From Bythopirellula polymerisocia (GTDB taxonomy: Bacteria; Planctomycetota; Planctomycetia; Pirellulales; Lacipirellulaceae), in assembly GCF_007860015.1 (NCBI RefSeq), contig NZ_SJPS01000007.1, positions 124,001-188,000 of the forward strand: a stretch of 64,000 nucleotides of DNA. The letters are read 5' to 3'. Position 1 is the first letter of the stretch. Every line of letters begins with the position of its first letter. Both the position numbers and the translations under genes were made by a program. Below, piece by piece: positions 17,774 through 26,841 of the stretch. The notes beneath the pieces are model-generated. The model was given only the letters and a program-made list of their open reading frames with translations. It was not told where the DNA came from and ran no database searches.

Positions 17774-19288
17774 ATGTCTTATTTATCCATCCTGCAACCT
17801 CATGGCCCATTCAACGAAGAATTGGAGGCCAATGTCCATCCTCGGCAGTGGCAGAATCCAACTCCGAAGAGCCGTTACAATCTGGTTGTTATAGGTGCGG
17901 GAACAGCGGGGCTGGTGACTGCCGCGGGGGCAGCAGGACTCGGTGCCAAGGTCGCGTTGGTGGAACGCGGCCTGATGGGGGGAGACTGTCTGAATGTCGG
18001 CTGTGTCCCCTCCAAGGCAATCATTGCCGCTGCCCGAGCCGCGGCATCGGTGCGAACTGCCGCTGAGTTCGGTGTCCAGGCTAGCACGGATGCCATCGAT
18101 TTCACCGCAGTGATGGAGCGGATGCGACGACTCCGGGCGAAGATCAGTCCCAACGATTCGGCTCGGCGGTTTCAGGAACTGGGGGTCGACGTTTTTTTTG
18201 GGCAGGGACAGTTTGTGGATTCCAAAACACTGGATGTCGACGGCCAAAAACTCTCATTCAAGCGGGCTGTCATTGCCACCGGTGCCCGCGCAGCGGCACC
18301 ACCCATACCAGGGCTAGATAGCGTCGACTATCTCACAAATGAGTCACTGTTCTCACTCACAGAACTTCCGCAACGCTTGGGAATCATCGGGGCCGGGCCA
18401 ATTGGTTGTGAGATGGCTCAGGCCTTCGCTCGATTGGGTTCGCAGGTATTTCTAGTTGAGACCGAGCATGGCATTCTCCCCCGCGAAGACCGCGAAGCGG
18501 CAGAGATCGTCCAGCGGGCGCTTGCAAATGATAGCGTGATACTGCTGTGTTGTGGCAAGCAGCTCCAGATCAAATCAGAGAAAGGCAAGCCGCGACTCAC
18601 TGTCGAGTCTCATGGTCAGGCGTATCACGAAGCGCTCGACCAATTGCTTGTAGCGGTGGGACGCGAGCCGAATGTGGAAGACCTCAATCTGGAGATCGTG
18701 GGTGTGGAGCATGATCAGAAGGGAGTGCAGGTCAACGATTTTCTCCAGACGACCAACCCGCGGATCTACGCAGCGGGCGACATTTGCTCGCCGTATCAAT
18801 TCACACACACTGCTGACTTCATGGCCCGTATTGTCATTCAGAATGCGCTGTTTATGGGTCGGGCGAAGCAGTCGAAGCTGACAATCCCCTGGTGTACCTA
18901 CACCTCTCCCGAGGTGGCCCATGTGGGCATGTACGAAAAAGATGCCAAGGAAAAGGGAATGGAGGTTGATACGTTCGTGCAACCCTTGCAGGATGTAGAC
19001 CGCGCAATTCTTGAGGGAGAAGAGGCTGGGTTTGCCAAAGTGCATCTCAAACGAGGTACAGATCAAATCCTAGGTGCCACAATCGTCGCACAACACGCCG
19101 GGGAGCTGATTTCGGAAATCACCCTGGCTATAACCGCCGGAGTCGGACTTAAAAAAATTGGCAGCACGATCCACCCCTATCCCACGCAGGCCGAGGCGAT
19201 CCGCAAATTGGGAGATCAATACAACAAGACCCGCTTGACTCCGCTGGTGAAGAAATTGATGGAAAAGTGGCTAACCTGGACGCGGTGA
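17774..19288 (+). CDS. Mercuric-reductase-like pyridine nucleotide-disulfide oxidoreductase
   Basis: 504 residues. FAD-binding VVIGAGTAGL (38-47) and redox-active cysteines C72 and C77 in GGDCLNVGCVPSKA are followed by an NAD(P)-binding GIIGAGPIGCEMA, the AAGDIC FAD contact and a C-terminal dimerisation domain ending with HPYPTQAEA (catalytic His). There is no N-terminal HMA domain and no C-terminal vicinal cysteine pair as in true MerA, so mercury reduction is unlikely. The family also includes dihydrolipoamide dehydrogenase, but no lipoyl-dependent complex genes are near. Pairing with TVP38 and DUF547 genes is common, so I infer an envelope-linked redox role. Confidence 0.87.
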   Translation: MSYLSILQPHGPFNEELEANVHPRQWQNPTPKSRYNLVVIGAGTAGLVTAAGAAGLGAKVALVERGLMGGDCLNVGCVPSKAIIAAARAAASVRTAAEFGVQASTDAIDFTAVMERMRRLRAKISPNDSARRFQELGVDVFFGQGQFVDSKTLDVDGQKLSFKRAVIATGARAAAPPIPGLDSVDYLTNESLFSLTELPQRLGIIGAGPIGCEMAQAFARLGSQVFLVETEHGILPREDREAAEIVQRALANDSVILLCCGKQLQIKSEKGKPRLTVESHGQAYHEALDQLLVAVGREPNVEDLNLEIVGVEHDQKGVQVNDFLQTTNPRIYAAGDICSPYQFTHTADFMARIVIQNALFMGRAKQSKLTIPWCTYTSPEVAHVGMYEKDAKEKGMEVDTFVQPLQDVDRAILEGEEAGFAKVHLKRGTDQILGATIVAQHAGELISEITLAITAGVGLKKIGSTIHPYPTQAEAIRKLGDQYNKTRLTPLVKKLMEKWLTWTR

Positions 19289-19349
19289 GCAGGGAAAGCT
19301 GGTTTTAATACCACACATTCTGGCTCTAGACTCTCCACTCGATCCTTAG

Positions 19350-19697
19350 TTACTTCGCCTTCAGCACTGCCAACTGATTCACTAGTCGCTCAGATGTGAG
19401 GACTTCCATAGCCACGTGCTGGGCGAGTTGCTTCGTGTAGTAGGAACTGCAAGAACCCGTGAGCACGATAGAGTTTTCTGCCACACTCACCTTGAGTTGG
19501 CCGATGCGACCGGGGAGGTGAACATTGAGTTGCTCCCTGACAAGTTGCGCCACTTCTTCTCCAACGAGACCCGTACGGAGCTGGCGATGGGGATTCTCCA
19601 AGGTTGCGACGCCCGACACAAAACTGGCTTCATATTCGCGCGCGGTGTGACCGTCTACAGCATCATTTGTAGGAACTTGAGAGAATAGTGTACCCAT
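19350..19697 (-). CDS. Small BON-like protein
   Basis: 115 residues from ATG 19697, chosen because GGAGG lies seven bases upstream; an in-frame ATG at 19745 would add 16 residues without such a site. The C-terminal ~75 residues (VREQLNVHLPGRIGQLKVSV, ENSIVLTGSCSSYYTKQLAQ, then VNQLAVLK) follow the BON pattern of an amphipathic helix, the strand VxVxxxxVxLxG and a second helix ending in a V.N.L/V strand. There is no signal peptide, unlike OsmY, so it should act in the cytoplasm. BON domains are thought to bind phospholipid or other ligands. The N-terminal ~40 residues are not recognised. Confidence 0.65.
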   Translation of the reverse strand: MGTLFSQVPTNDAVDGHTAREYEASFVSGVATLENPHRQLRTGLVGEEVAQLVREQLNVHLPGRIGQLKVSVAENSIVLTGSCSSYYTKQLAQHVAMEVLTSERLVNQLAVLKAK

Positions 19698-19821
19698 GAT
19701 CAAACCTCCGTGTGGTTGGAGAGGAGCAGATACTCCACACAACATTTAATCTAGTCCCATCAACTCTCGGCGGTCAATGTCGAAAGCAATATCGACCAAA
19801 TACCGCTATCATTTAGCTTGA

Positions 19822-20481
19822 CTATAGGAGTTTCCCCGCTTTTTCTAGGTGTTGGATCACCTGTTCGGCGAGTTTTGCGGGGGTAAGGTGATTTGAGTCG
19901 AGTATCAGTTCGGCTTTTTTGGGGGCCTCGTAGGGGGAGCTAATTCCAGTAAAATCGCTGATCTCGCCAGCCCGGGCCTTTTTGTATAACCCTTTCGGGT
20001 CACGCGATTCGCAAGTCTCTAGCGAAGCATCGACAAAGACTTCGACAAAATCACCCTCTGGCAGACCAACTCGCACTGCATCGCGATCGGCACGAAACGG
20101 GCTCACGAAGGCCGTGAGGGTCACTAACCCAGCATCACTCATCAGCCCTGCTACCGCCCCCACCCGGCGAATGTTTTCTTCACGGTCTTGCTGCGAAAAT
20201 CCGAGGCCAAAACGTTTCGCGAATTCCTCGCCAAAGCGGGCATTCAAGATTTCCGGCGTGGCGTTCAGGCCGTGTCGCACGTTGTCGCCATCGAGCAAGT
20301 AACTGCGGACCCCGCGCCGGTGGAGCATTTGATCCACCATATTGGCAATTGTGCTCTTGCCGCAACCGCTTAGGCCAGTGAACCAGACCACACACCCACG
20401 GTGGCCGTTTAACTTTTCGCGGTCAGCCCGTGCCACGGCATGTTCGTGCCACACGACGATTGGTTTTTCTTTATCGGTCAT
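19822..20481 (-). CDS. cysC: Adenylylsulfate (APS) kinase
   Basis: 219 residues. The P-loop is GLSGCGKST (36-44), followed by DGDNVRHGL (APS site), NIRRVGAVA and the active-serine block FVSPFRADRD. The C-terminal GISSPYEAPKKAEL is also typical of CysC. The enzyme phosphorylates adenylylsulfate to PAPS, for sulfate assimilation or sulfation. It is 24 bases downstream of an acyl-CoA-dehydrogenase-like gene and probably shares its message; no cysD/N or cysH is in the window. In a genome with many sulfatases, released sulfate could feed this step, but that link is only suggestive. Confidence 0.94.
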   Translation of the reverse strand: MTDKEKPIVVWHEHAVARADREKLNGHRGCVVWFTGLSGCGKSTIANMVDQMLHRRGVRSYLLDGDNVRHGLNATPEILNARFGEEFAKRFGLGFSQQDREENIRRVGAVAGLMSDAGLVTLTAFVSPFRADRDAVRVGLPEGDFVEVFVDASLETCESRDPKGLYKKARAGEISDFTGISSPYEAPKKAELILDSNHLTPAKLAEQVIQHLEKAGKLL

Positions 20482-20505
20482 ATCTTGCGGCCTACAAGTA
20501 AATCC

Positions 20506-21597
20506 TTAGTCAGCAATACCGGCGAGCTCACACAAGTTGGCATCCACAACGGGTTGGGGACAACTCCACACCAAAAAGAACAACGCTTCGCGGCACCAGC
20601 GGCCGACAGGGTGGCCTTGTACGTAGCCAGCACCCTTGGCGGTGACCAACGCAGCTTGGGTCGCCCGCAGCACGAGGCTGTTGGCTCGTTGACGCAGTAT
20701 CTCGGTCGAGCAAGATGGTTCACCTCTGACCACGGAAAAAAGTATGTCATGAACATCTTCGTAGTCATGGCGCAAAGCATCGAGCGGTACACTAAGTTCA
20801 GCGCGCTTAACAGCTTCCGCTTCAATGAAATCGATCGCAGCCTTAGCTAGTCCCACGGCCAGGGTTGAAGTCTGATGCCCTCCCGTGCCTGCACCAGAAC
20901 CCAAGGACATCACGTTCTCTACCGGCCCGGCCAGCAACCACCGCTCATCGACGAACGCTCGTTCGCAAACCACTTGTCCTGTGTGGCTTGCCGACAGACC
21001 GACCAACTGGGCAGGGTCCACCGCCGAGACGCCAGGCAAATCCATCGGCAGCGCGACGAGCAACTGCTCCTCGGTAGGGTTGCCATTTTCCATGAGCGTT
21101 GCCCCAGTGACGACATGCTGTGCATTATCCGCACCAGTCACCCAGGGACTGAATCCATCAAGCACAAACCCGCCATTGACGCGCTCGGCTCTCAACACCG
21201 GTGTGGCGAGATGGCGGCGGCTGGTAGTGAGATGCGAGATTCCTACCGTGGCAAAACTCTTCCCCGTGGAGAGCTCTGGCAGCAACAGTGTTTTGAGTTC
21301 TTCATTCTCACAGGTCGCAATCCTTCGGCAGGCCCCTGACCGCTGGGTAATGATAAATGTGGTGGTGAGACACGCCTGGCTGAGGGACAGATACCCCCTT
21401 ACGATTGACTCTAAATCCCAAGCCTGCCCTCCCCACTCTGGCTCAATGAACCACTCGAAAACACCGTACTCGCCACACAACCGCAACTGCTCGGCCGGCC
21501 ACTGGCCAGTGAGATCGGTTTCATCTGCGAGCTGATGAAGCTGTTCGCACAGCGACTTTAAAGCGGAGTCGTCGGGAGAGGTAATGATATTTGGCAT
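20506..21597 (-). CDS. Acyl-CoA dehydrogenase family protein
   Basis: 363 residues, slightly shorter than standard acyl-CoA dehydrogenases (~380). It has an N-terminal helical domain with EPEWGGQ (family motif PEEYGG), a central beta region with SHLTTSRRH and FSPWVTGAD, and a C-terminal four-helix part with LAVGLAKAAIDF and AKGAGYVQGHPVGRWCREALFF. The last block aligns with the C-terminal region where typical enzymes have the catalytic Glu and the R-D motif, and I do not see a clear catalytic Glu. It could be a flavin monooxygenase-like member of the superfamily (DszC/SfnC type), which would fit the adjacent cysC, but this is speculative. It is the promoter-proximal gene of the pair. Confidence 0.8.
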   Translation of the reverse strand: MPNIITSPDDSALKSLCEQLHQLADETDLTGQWPAEQLRLCGEYGVFEWFIEPEWGGQAWDLESIVRGYLSLSQACLTTTFIITQRSGACRRIATCENEELKTLLLPELSTGKSFATVGISHLTTSRRHLATPVLRAERVNGGFVLDGFSPWVTGADNAQHVVTGATLMENGNPTEEQLLVALPMDLPGVSAVDPAQLVGLSASHTGQVVCERAFVDERWLLAGPVENVMSLGSGAGTGGHQTSTLAVGLAKAAIDFIEAEAVKRAELSVPLDALRHDYEDVHDILFSVVRGEPSCSTEILRQRANSLVLRATQAALVTAKGAGYVQGHPVGRWCREALFFLVWSCPQPVVDANLCELAGIAD

Positions 21598-21903
21598 GGG
21601 AGAATTGGATGGTGAATGTTCTTGAGCCCAACGGACCGCCGTAACTACCTGTCCAATTGTACTCCCGATCTACTCGTGTCGCCAACGCCCCTTGAACTGT
21701 TGTGTGTCTTTATTTAATGGCAGGATGCGGCATGTCCTTCCCATGATGAAGGAAATCTAGGAGGGTCTTCTCACATTGAACAGCATCTCCAGCTGCCACC
21801 AGTACTCCTAGTTTGATATATTCATTGAGTCGCCCGGATACAGTTCATTCAAATTTCGCAGTTCGCTGGTCTCTCTTTGTCGTTCTAACGGAAAGACGCC
21901 ATC
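21598..21903. promoter_or_regulatory. Divergent intergenic region
   Basis: 306 bases between the start of the acyl-CoA-dehydrogenase-like gene (minus) and the secreted protein gene at 21904 (plus). Both promoters must lie here. I see no coding signal and cannot assign -35/-10 boxes with confidence. Confidence 0.4.
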
Positions 21904-22917
21904 ATGGCCCATTCCAACTTCTTACTCATCATTGGAGTGGTCGCCTTTTCTGTGCTCTCTTCGCAGGTTTGTTATGCCGAGACGGAGACAGGCAAGGCAC
22001 ATGCGATTGTTGGGATCGTAATGGAACTCCGATCAGGCACGCCGAATGTCCCCGTCTGTTTGTGCGACGCAGCAACGGGTATGCCACTCGCGAAGAAAAG
22101 CTATCAACCAATTGATTGGGCTCAAAACCAGTTGGAAGAGACTGCAAATGAACTGGCGATTGTCATTACTGACGACAAAGGCAGGTTTCAATTCGAAAAC
22201 GTCCCTGAAGGAAAGTATCGCCTGATAGCCCAGAAATGGATTGGACCCTACAAGGGAGTCTTTGAGGTACACGGCACTGTTATTCAGTTGTTGGGCGTCG
22301 CGGGAGATATCGTCGTTCCCCGTCCTACTGATTATTACGAAGCGCTAGTAGCGTTGAGGCCGCCCGGCAAGGGCATCATTCAATTTGATCAAGATGTCGG
22401 TAACAACGAAACTTTCATGTTCCTCAGTACGGCACCACCGGAGTTCGATCCTATCCTGGGGCTCCAGGCAATGGGACCGTCATTTCTTAACCAGCTAATT
22501 GGCGTCAACAGGATGCCGCTTGGGAAGACGACCGTGGTTGGAGTGCCCGATCAACCGGTATATGCTTTCTTCTTTGCTCCCGACAATTCACCAGGGTTCG
22601 CATCCGTCAAGGTTCCTGCATCGAGAACAGGACTATCACGCGTGCCCCCAGAACCATTTGTTGCCGGGTGGTCGGATGGCCGCAAGACTCCGCCTCCTGA
22701 GTTGGCAGAACTCTCAGAATTCTTGGAGGCACATGCTCTTACTCCGCGCCAACTGCTCAGCATCCCCAAACTCAGTAACGCGACTTCTGAGGAGTATAGC
22801 ACTCGACTGGAGGAACTATCGCAACAGCTATCGAGTAAGATTGAACTAGCTGAAGGCAAATCCGCTCGTGTGGGAGATATCCTCGCAGTCGAGTGGTATC
22901 GGCAGATGAAAGACTAA
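21904..22917 (+). CDS. Secreted protein with carboxypeptidase-regulatory-like domain
   Basis: 337 residues. The signal peptide spans about 1-25 (cleavage near VCYAET). Residues 30-125 form a carboxypeptidase-regulatory/Cna-B-like beta sandwich, with GIVMELRSGTPNVPVCLCD, DDKGRFQFENVPEGKYRLI and a following strand. The remainder has no recognised fold; it is Pro- and Leu-rich with helical heptad-like segments near 265-320 (ELAELSEFLEAH, RLEELSQQL). Such domains usually act as adhesive or structural modules on exported proteins. A strong AGGAGG follows after its stop for the next gene (20-base gap), indicating a two-gene unit. Confidence 0.7.
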   Translation: MAHSNFLLIIGVVAFSVLSSQVCYAETETGKAHAIVGIVMELRSGTPNVPVCLCDAATGMPLAKKSYQPIDWAQNQLEETANELAIVITDDKGRFQFENVPEGKYRLIAQKWIGPYKGVFEVHGTVIQLLGVAGDIVVPRPTDYYEALVALRPPGKGIIQFDQDVGNNETFMFLSTAPPEFDPILGLQAMGPSFLNQLIGVNRMPLGKTTVVGVPDQPVYAFFFAPDNSPGFASVKVPASRTGLSRVPPEPFVAGWSDGRKTPPPELAELSEFLEAHALTPRQLLSIPKLSNATSEEYSTRLEELSQQLSSKIELAEGKSARVGDILAVEWYRQMKD

Positions 22918-22937
22918 TCATAGAAGGAGGTATTCTG

Positions 22938-23419
22938 ATGAGCGAGAACGAGTCCGACGAATGCTGTCCTCGTTTCAATCCTGATCCGTGGGATGACAAA
23001 ACGTTTACCTGGGAGAACAAGCGTTTCGTGAAAGACAGAGTCACTAGTTTTCTTCATGTCCCACTCAATTTCGGCTCGGTCATGAAACGCAACGTTAGCC
23101 AGATCGAGGCTGCGAACGCGCGCCCCGAGAACTTGGTAGTCTTGGCGGACGAGAATTCATTGTGGGGTGCAGATGTCTATATCGAGGTAACGAAAGATGT
23201 CCCAGGTGCAAAGATGGCTGCCATTTCGGGAACATTTCTATCCAAGGTGTTTGAAGGACCCTACCGGAACGTGCGAAACTGGATTGGAGAGATGAAAACC
23301 CTTGTCGAAGGCCAAGGGAAGAATTTGCAAAACTGTATTGCTACTACACAACCTGCCCAAAGTGCGCAAAAATGTATGGTAAGAATTACGTTGTCCTTCT
23401 GGCGCAAGTGCAAACTTGA
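22938..23419 (+). pseudogene. Small conserved gene with a CPKC motif, interrupted by an apparent -1 frameshift
   Basis: The start at ATG 22938 has an excellent AGAAGGAGG site. The annotated frame reads well up to about residue 131 (SENESDECCPRFNPDPWDD and, near 125, GKNLQ) and then turns into basic, low-quality sequence, running to 23489 and into the convergent glgP gene. Stepping back one base in the A-run at 23329-23332 gives an immediate natural C-terminus (KLYCYYTTCPKCAKMYGKNY, then VVLLAQVQT, stop at 23417-23419), with a CxxC pair and a buried-strand end. I recognise this ending from a conserved family of uncharacterised bacterial proteins of about 160 residues. So either one A was lost, there is a sequencing error, or the run is a programmed slip site. 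Function is unknown. Confidence 0.7.
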
Positions 23420-23485
23420 GCCACGCAAGCACCACCCGGATTGCGTGGCAGTCCGGCTGAGGGATCGCTTTTTCGTCGCAAGCGG

Positions 23486-25690
23486 TTAAGGCATGTGCAT
23501 ATCGGAACTCAAGCCGCCCGCGGCGACCAGGTAGGCTTCCTTCACGTAGTCCATCACCATGCGGTGGGCACTGAAGCGGGCTGCCAGGGAAGCGATCGAG
23601 TTGGTCATTCTCCCGATCCATTGCTTTGGCAGTCCGTCTACGTCGCGGTCGTAAAACAATGGGATTACTTCATCCCGCAAGACTCGCATTAGATCGTCGG
23701 CATCGCGCTGATCGCCGACGGCAGTGTCGACGTGTTGCTTACCGATGCCGATCGCAAAACCGTTCTTGCCGTTGTAGGCTTCTGCCCACCAGCCGTCGAG
23801 TACCGAGCAATTGAGCCCGCCGTTGAGGACGACCTTTTGGCCGCTTGTGCCGGAGGCCTCTAGCGGTCGGCGAGGGTTGTTCAGCCAAACATCGACGCCT
23901 TGAGTGAGATGGCGTCCTACGTTGATGTCGTAATCCTCGACGAACACGATCTTACCTGCGAGCCGTGGGTCCTTGCGCAAGTTGGCAATGCTCTGGATAA
24001 GTTTCTTGCCCGGTTCGTCGGCGGGATGGGCCTTGCCGGCAAACACGAACTGGACTGGATGGTTCACGTCATCGATCATTTCGGCAAATTGATCGAGATT
24101 CTTCAGAAACAGATCGGCCCGCTTATAGGTAGCAAATCGCCTGGCGAAGCCTATCGTCAAAGCACTCGGATCGAGCACAGTGCGGGCGGCTTCCACGGCG
24201 GCCTCATCTTCATTACGACGACGACACTGCCGACTGACCCTCCGCCGCACAAACTCAAGTAAACGGCTTTTGAGTGCATTGTGAGTCTCCCACAATTCGC
24301 CCGGATCGATTTCGTAGACTTTTTGCCAGGTTTCCGAATCACCCACATTTCCCAGCCAATCGGGGCCGAGATAGCGGTCGTAGAGCAACTGCATCGGGTG
24401 CGCTAGCCAACTAGGCACATGGACACCATTGGTGATGTGGCCGATGGGAACCTCTTCTTCCACGCGCCACGGCCAGAGATTCGACCACATGCGTCGCGAT
24501 ACATAACCATGCAGCGAGCTTACTGCATTGGCTCGGCGCGAAAGCTTGAGGCCGATAACTGTCATGCAGAACGTCTCTTGTTCGTTTTGAGGTTCGACTC
24601 GCCCGAGCCCCATCAACTGGTCGTAGGAAATTCCAAGCTTCTGTCGCAGTGGTCCCAAATGCTCTTCGATGAGCTTGCCCTCAAACCGGTCGTGTCCAGC
24701 AGGGACAGGAGTGTGCGTGGTGAAGACAGTGTGCTGGGCTACGTCGCGCAAAGCGTCGTCGAAAGACATCCCATCTTCGCTCATGCGTTCACGAATCACT
24801 TCCAACGGGGCAAAGCCACTGTGTCCCTCATTGAGATGATAAACGCCGGGGTGGATGTCCAAGGCCCGCAAAGCTTTCACACCGCCAACACCGAGTACCA
24901 ATTCCTGGCGAATCCGTGTGCGGACATCACCACCATAGAGCCGACTGGTCAGCTCGCGATCTTCGGGGCGATTTCCTTCGACATCGCAGTCTAGAAGATA
25001 GAGGGGCACCCGCCCAACTCGCATTAGCCACACCTTGGCCTTCAACTCGCCGTCCAGTGTTTCGATGGAGATGGTAATTGGCTTGCCGTTTTTGTCGTGG
25101 GCAGGCTCCATCGCCAGATTCTCGACTTTCGTATCGAGATATTCTTCGTTCTGAAAGCCATCTCGGTCGAGATGTTGCTTGAAATAGCCCTGATCGTAGA
25201 AAAGCCCGATGGCCACAAGGGGAACACCCAGGCCACTAGCACTTTTGATGTGATCCCCTGAAAGCACACCCAGGCCACCCGAATATATCGGCACAGATTC
25301 GTGAATGCCGAATTCGGCAGAAAAATAGGCAACGGGCATCGAGCCTAGCACCCCCCCTTCGCGGGCACCCCAAGTGCTGTGGGTGTTCATCATATAGTCG
25401 CGCAGTCGACGGTGGGCCTGATTGATTCGTGTAAAAAGCACCATCTCGGACGCCCGCTGAGCGACCTGGTCAGGGGTCATTTCCGCCAACAGTGCCACCG
25501 GATTGTGGTCCAATTGTCGCCAACGCACGGGATCTAGATCGCGAAACAAACTCACCACCTCAGGATGCCAGCTCCACCACAGATTTCTGGAAACCGCCAC
25601 GAGCTTGTCGTACATGGCTTGGGGAGTGACTTCGGTCCAAATGTCACGGGCAGGTTTGGAGGTACTTCGAGGAATTTCTGTCTGGCTCAT
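23486..25690 (-). CDS. glgP: Alpha-glucan (glycogen) phosphorylase, GT35
   Basis: 734 residues of the shorter bacterial/archaeal-type GlgP. It starts with the domain typical of that group (NLWWSWHPE) and continues with AYFSAEFGIHESVPIYSGGL, LNEGHSGFAPLE, TTHTPVPAGHDRF and the PLP-lysine region EASGTSGQKVVLNGGLNCS. It releases glucose-1-phosphate from glycogen or maltodextrin in the cytoplasm. It is transcribed toward the frameshifted small gene. No other glycogen genes are adjacent. ATG 25690 is the natural start. Confidence 0.94.
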   Translation of the reverse strand: MSQTEIPRSTSKPARDIWTEVTPQAMYDKLVAVSRNLWWSWHPEVVSLFRDLDPVRWRQLDHNPVALLAEMTPDQVAQRASEMVLFTRINQAHRRLRDYMMNTHSTWGAREGGVLGSMPVAYFSAEFGIHESVPIYSGGLGVLSGDHIKSASGLGVPLVAIGLFYDQGYFKQHLDRDGFQNEEYLDTKVENLAMEPAHDKNGKPITISIETLDGELKAKVWLMRVGRVPLYLLDCDVEGNRPEDRELTSRLYGGDVRTRIRQELVLGVGGVKALRALDIHPGVYHLNEGHSGFAPLEVIRERMSEDGMSFDDALRDVAQHTVFTTHTPVPAGHDRFEGKLIEEHLGPLRQKLGISYDQLMGLGRVEPQNEQETFCMTVIGLKLSRRANAVSSLHGYVSRRMWSNLWPWRVEEEVPIGHITNGVHVPSWLAHPMQLLYDRYLGPDWLGNVGDSETWQKVYEIDPGELWETHNALKSRLLEFVRRRVSRQCRRRNEDEAAVEAARTVLDPSALTIGFARRFATYKRADLFLKNLDQFAEMIDDVNHPVQFVFAGKAHPADEPGKKLIQSIANLRKDPRLAGKIVFVEDYDINVGRHLTQGVDVWLNNPRRPLEASGTSGQKVVLNGGLNCSVLDGWWAEAYNGKNGFAIGIGKQHVDTAVGDQRDADDLMRVLRDEVIPLFYDRDVDGLPKQWIGRMTNSIASLAARFSAHRMVMDYVKEAYLVAAGGLSSDMHMP

Positions 25691-25961
25691 ACTAACTCAC
25701 CTGGCTGGTTGGTAACGGGGCGTCTTCGCCTACAACTCGCAGATTATAGCGAATTGCTGTCCCATGGGGATAAGAAAACTGCTCACTACATGAAGTTGAA
25801 TTAGAACTGTCGGAAATTCACTCTCTGAGTCGGTCATGGCTAGACTTGCAGACCGAAGATAGAATGGAACAGAATGCAAACTTCATCGTATTTAGCCTAG
25901 TTTATCGAAAATTGATAGTTCGACCCGCCGAACTCAGAACAATCCTTTGGAGAAATTCCTG

Positions 25962-26837
25962 TTGACGACCCTTGCCCAAGCCTATGGCCCCGAACGTTTT
26001 GGCCTGTCATTCGAGCTTTTTCCACCTAAGACCGATGCTGGCATTGAGAATCTTTGGTTCCATGTCGACCGGTTGGTCCAGTTCCAGCCCAGCTATATCA
26101 CCTGTACTTATGGAGCAGGGGGAGCCACCCAAGATCGCACCCTCGAAGTAGTTGCCCACGTTCGCAGCAAATTCGAATTGCCTGTGGCAACACACCTCAC
26201 CTGTGTCGGAAACACGGCCGACCAATTGCGCGCATATCTCCACCGGGCGCTCGAATTAGAGGTCGACAACGTGGTGGCCCTACGCGGCGATCCGCCGCGT
26301 GGCGAAACGGCCTTCCAAAGTGTCGAGGGGGGATTTTCTTACGCCAGTGAGTTGGTCCAATTCATCCGAGACGAATTCAAGAACATGGGTATTGCCGTGG
26401 CGGGCTATCCGGAGACTCATCAAGAAGCTGTCAGTCCCGAGGCGGATCTTGCCAATCTCAAACGCAAGGTTGACGCCGGCGCAGACATCATTATCACCCA
26501 ATTATTCTACGACAATGTGGACTTCTTTGCCTTTCGCGACAAGTGCCAGGCGGCCGGTATCAATGTCCCGCTCATACCAGGCTTGTTGCCTGTGACTAAT
26601 GCGGCCCAGATTCAACGCATCTCTTCGCTCTGTGGTGCCAAGCTTCCGCCGGATTTTCTCGCGGCTCTTAGCAAGCATGAAGACGGATCAGCAGGGCAGT
26701 TCGAAGTGGGGGTCGAGTTCGCTACCCGTCAGACCGCCGAGTTGATCGCCGAAGGAGTGCCAGGGATCCACTTCTACGTGCTCAATAAATCCGAGGCTAC
26801 CGAAAGAGTGCTCAGCGACGTCCAGCTCCCCAGGTAA
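25962..26837 (+). CDS. metF: Methylenetetrahydrofolate reductase
   Basis: About 291 residues, the usual MetF size, with SFELFPPKTD, ITCTYGAGG (folate/FAD barrel), THLTCVG, LRGDPP, DAGADIIITQLFYDN and PGLLPV. It reduces 5,10-methylene-THF to 5-methyl-THF for methionine synthesis. The start is ambiguous: GGAG at 25949-25952 fits the TTG at 25962, while an in-frame TTG at 25947 lies on top of that site, so I prefer 25962. It is followed after four bases by a Ser/Thr kinase gene, an unusual but probably co-transcribed partner. Confidence 0.92.
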   Translation: MTTLAQAYGPERFGLSFELFPPKTDAGIENLWFHVDRLVQFQPSYITCTYGAGGATQDRTLEVVAHVRSKFELPVATHLTCVGNTADQLRAYLHRALELEVDNVVALRGDPPRGETAFQSVEGGFSYASELVQFIRDEFKNMGIAVAGYPETHQEAVSPEADLANLKRKVDAGADIIITQLFYDNVDFFAFRDKCQAAGINVPLIPGLLPVTNAAQIQRISSLCGAKLPPDFLAALSKHEDGSAGQFEVGVEFATRQTAELIAEGVPGIHFYVLNKSEATERVLSDVQLPR

Positions 26838-26841
26838 TTCG

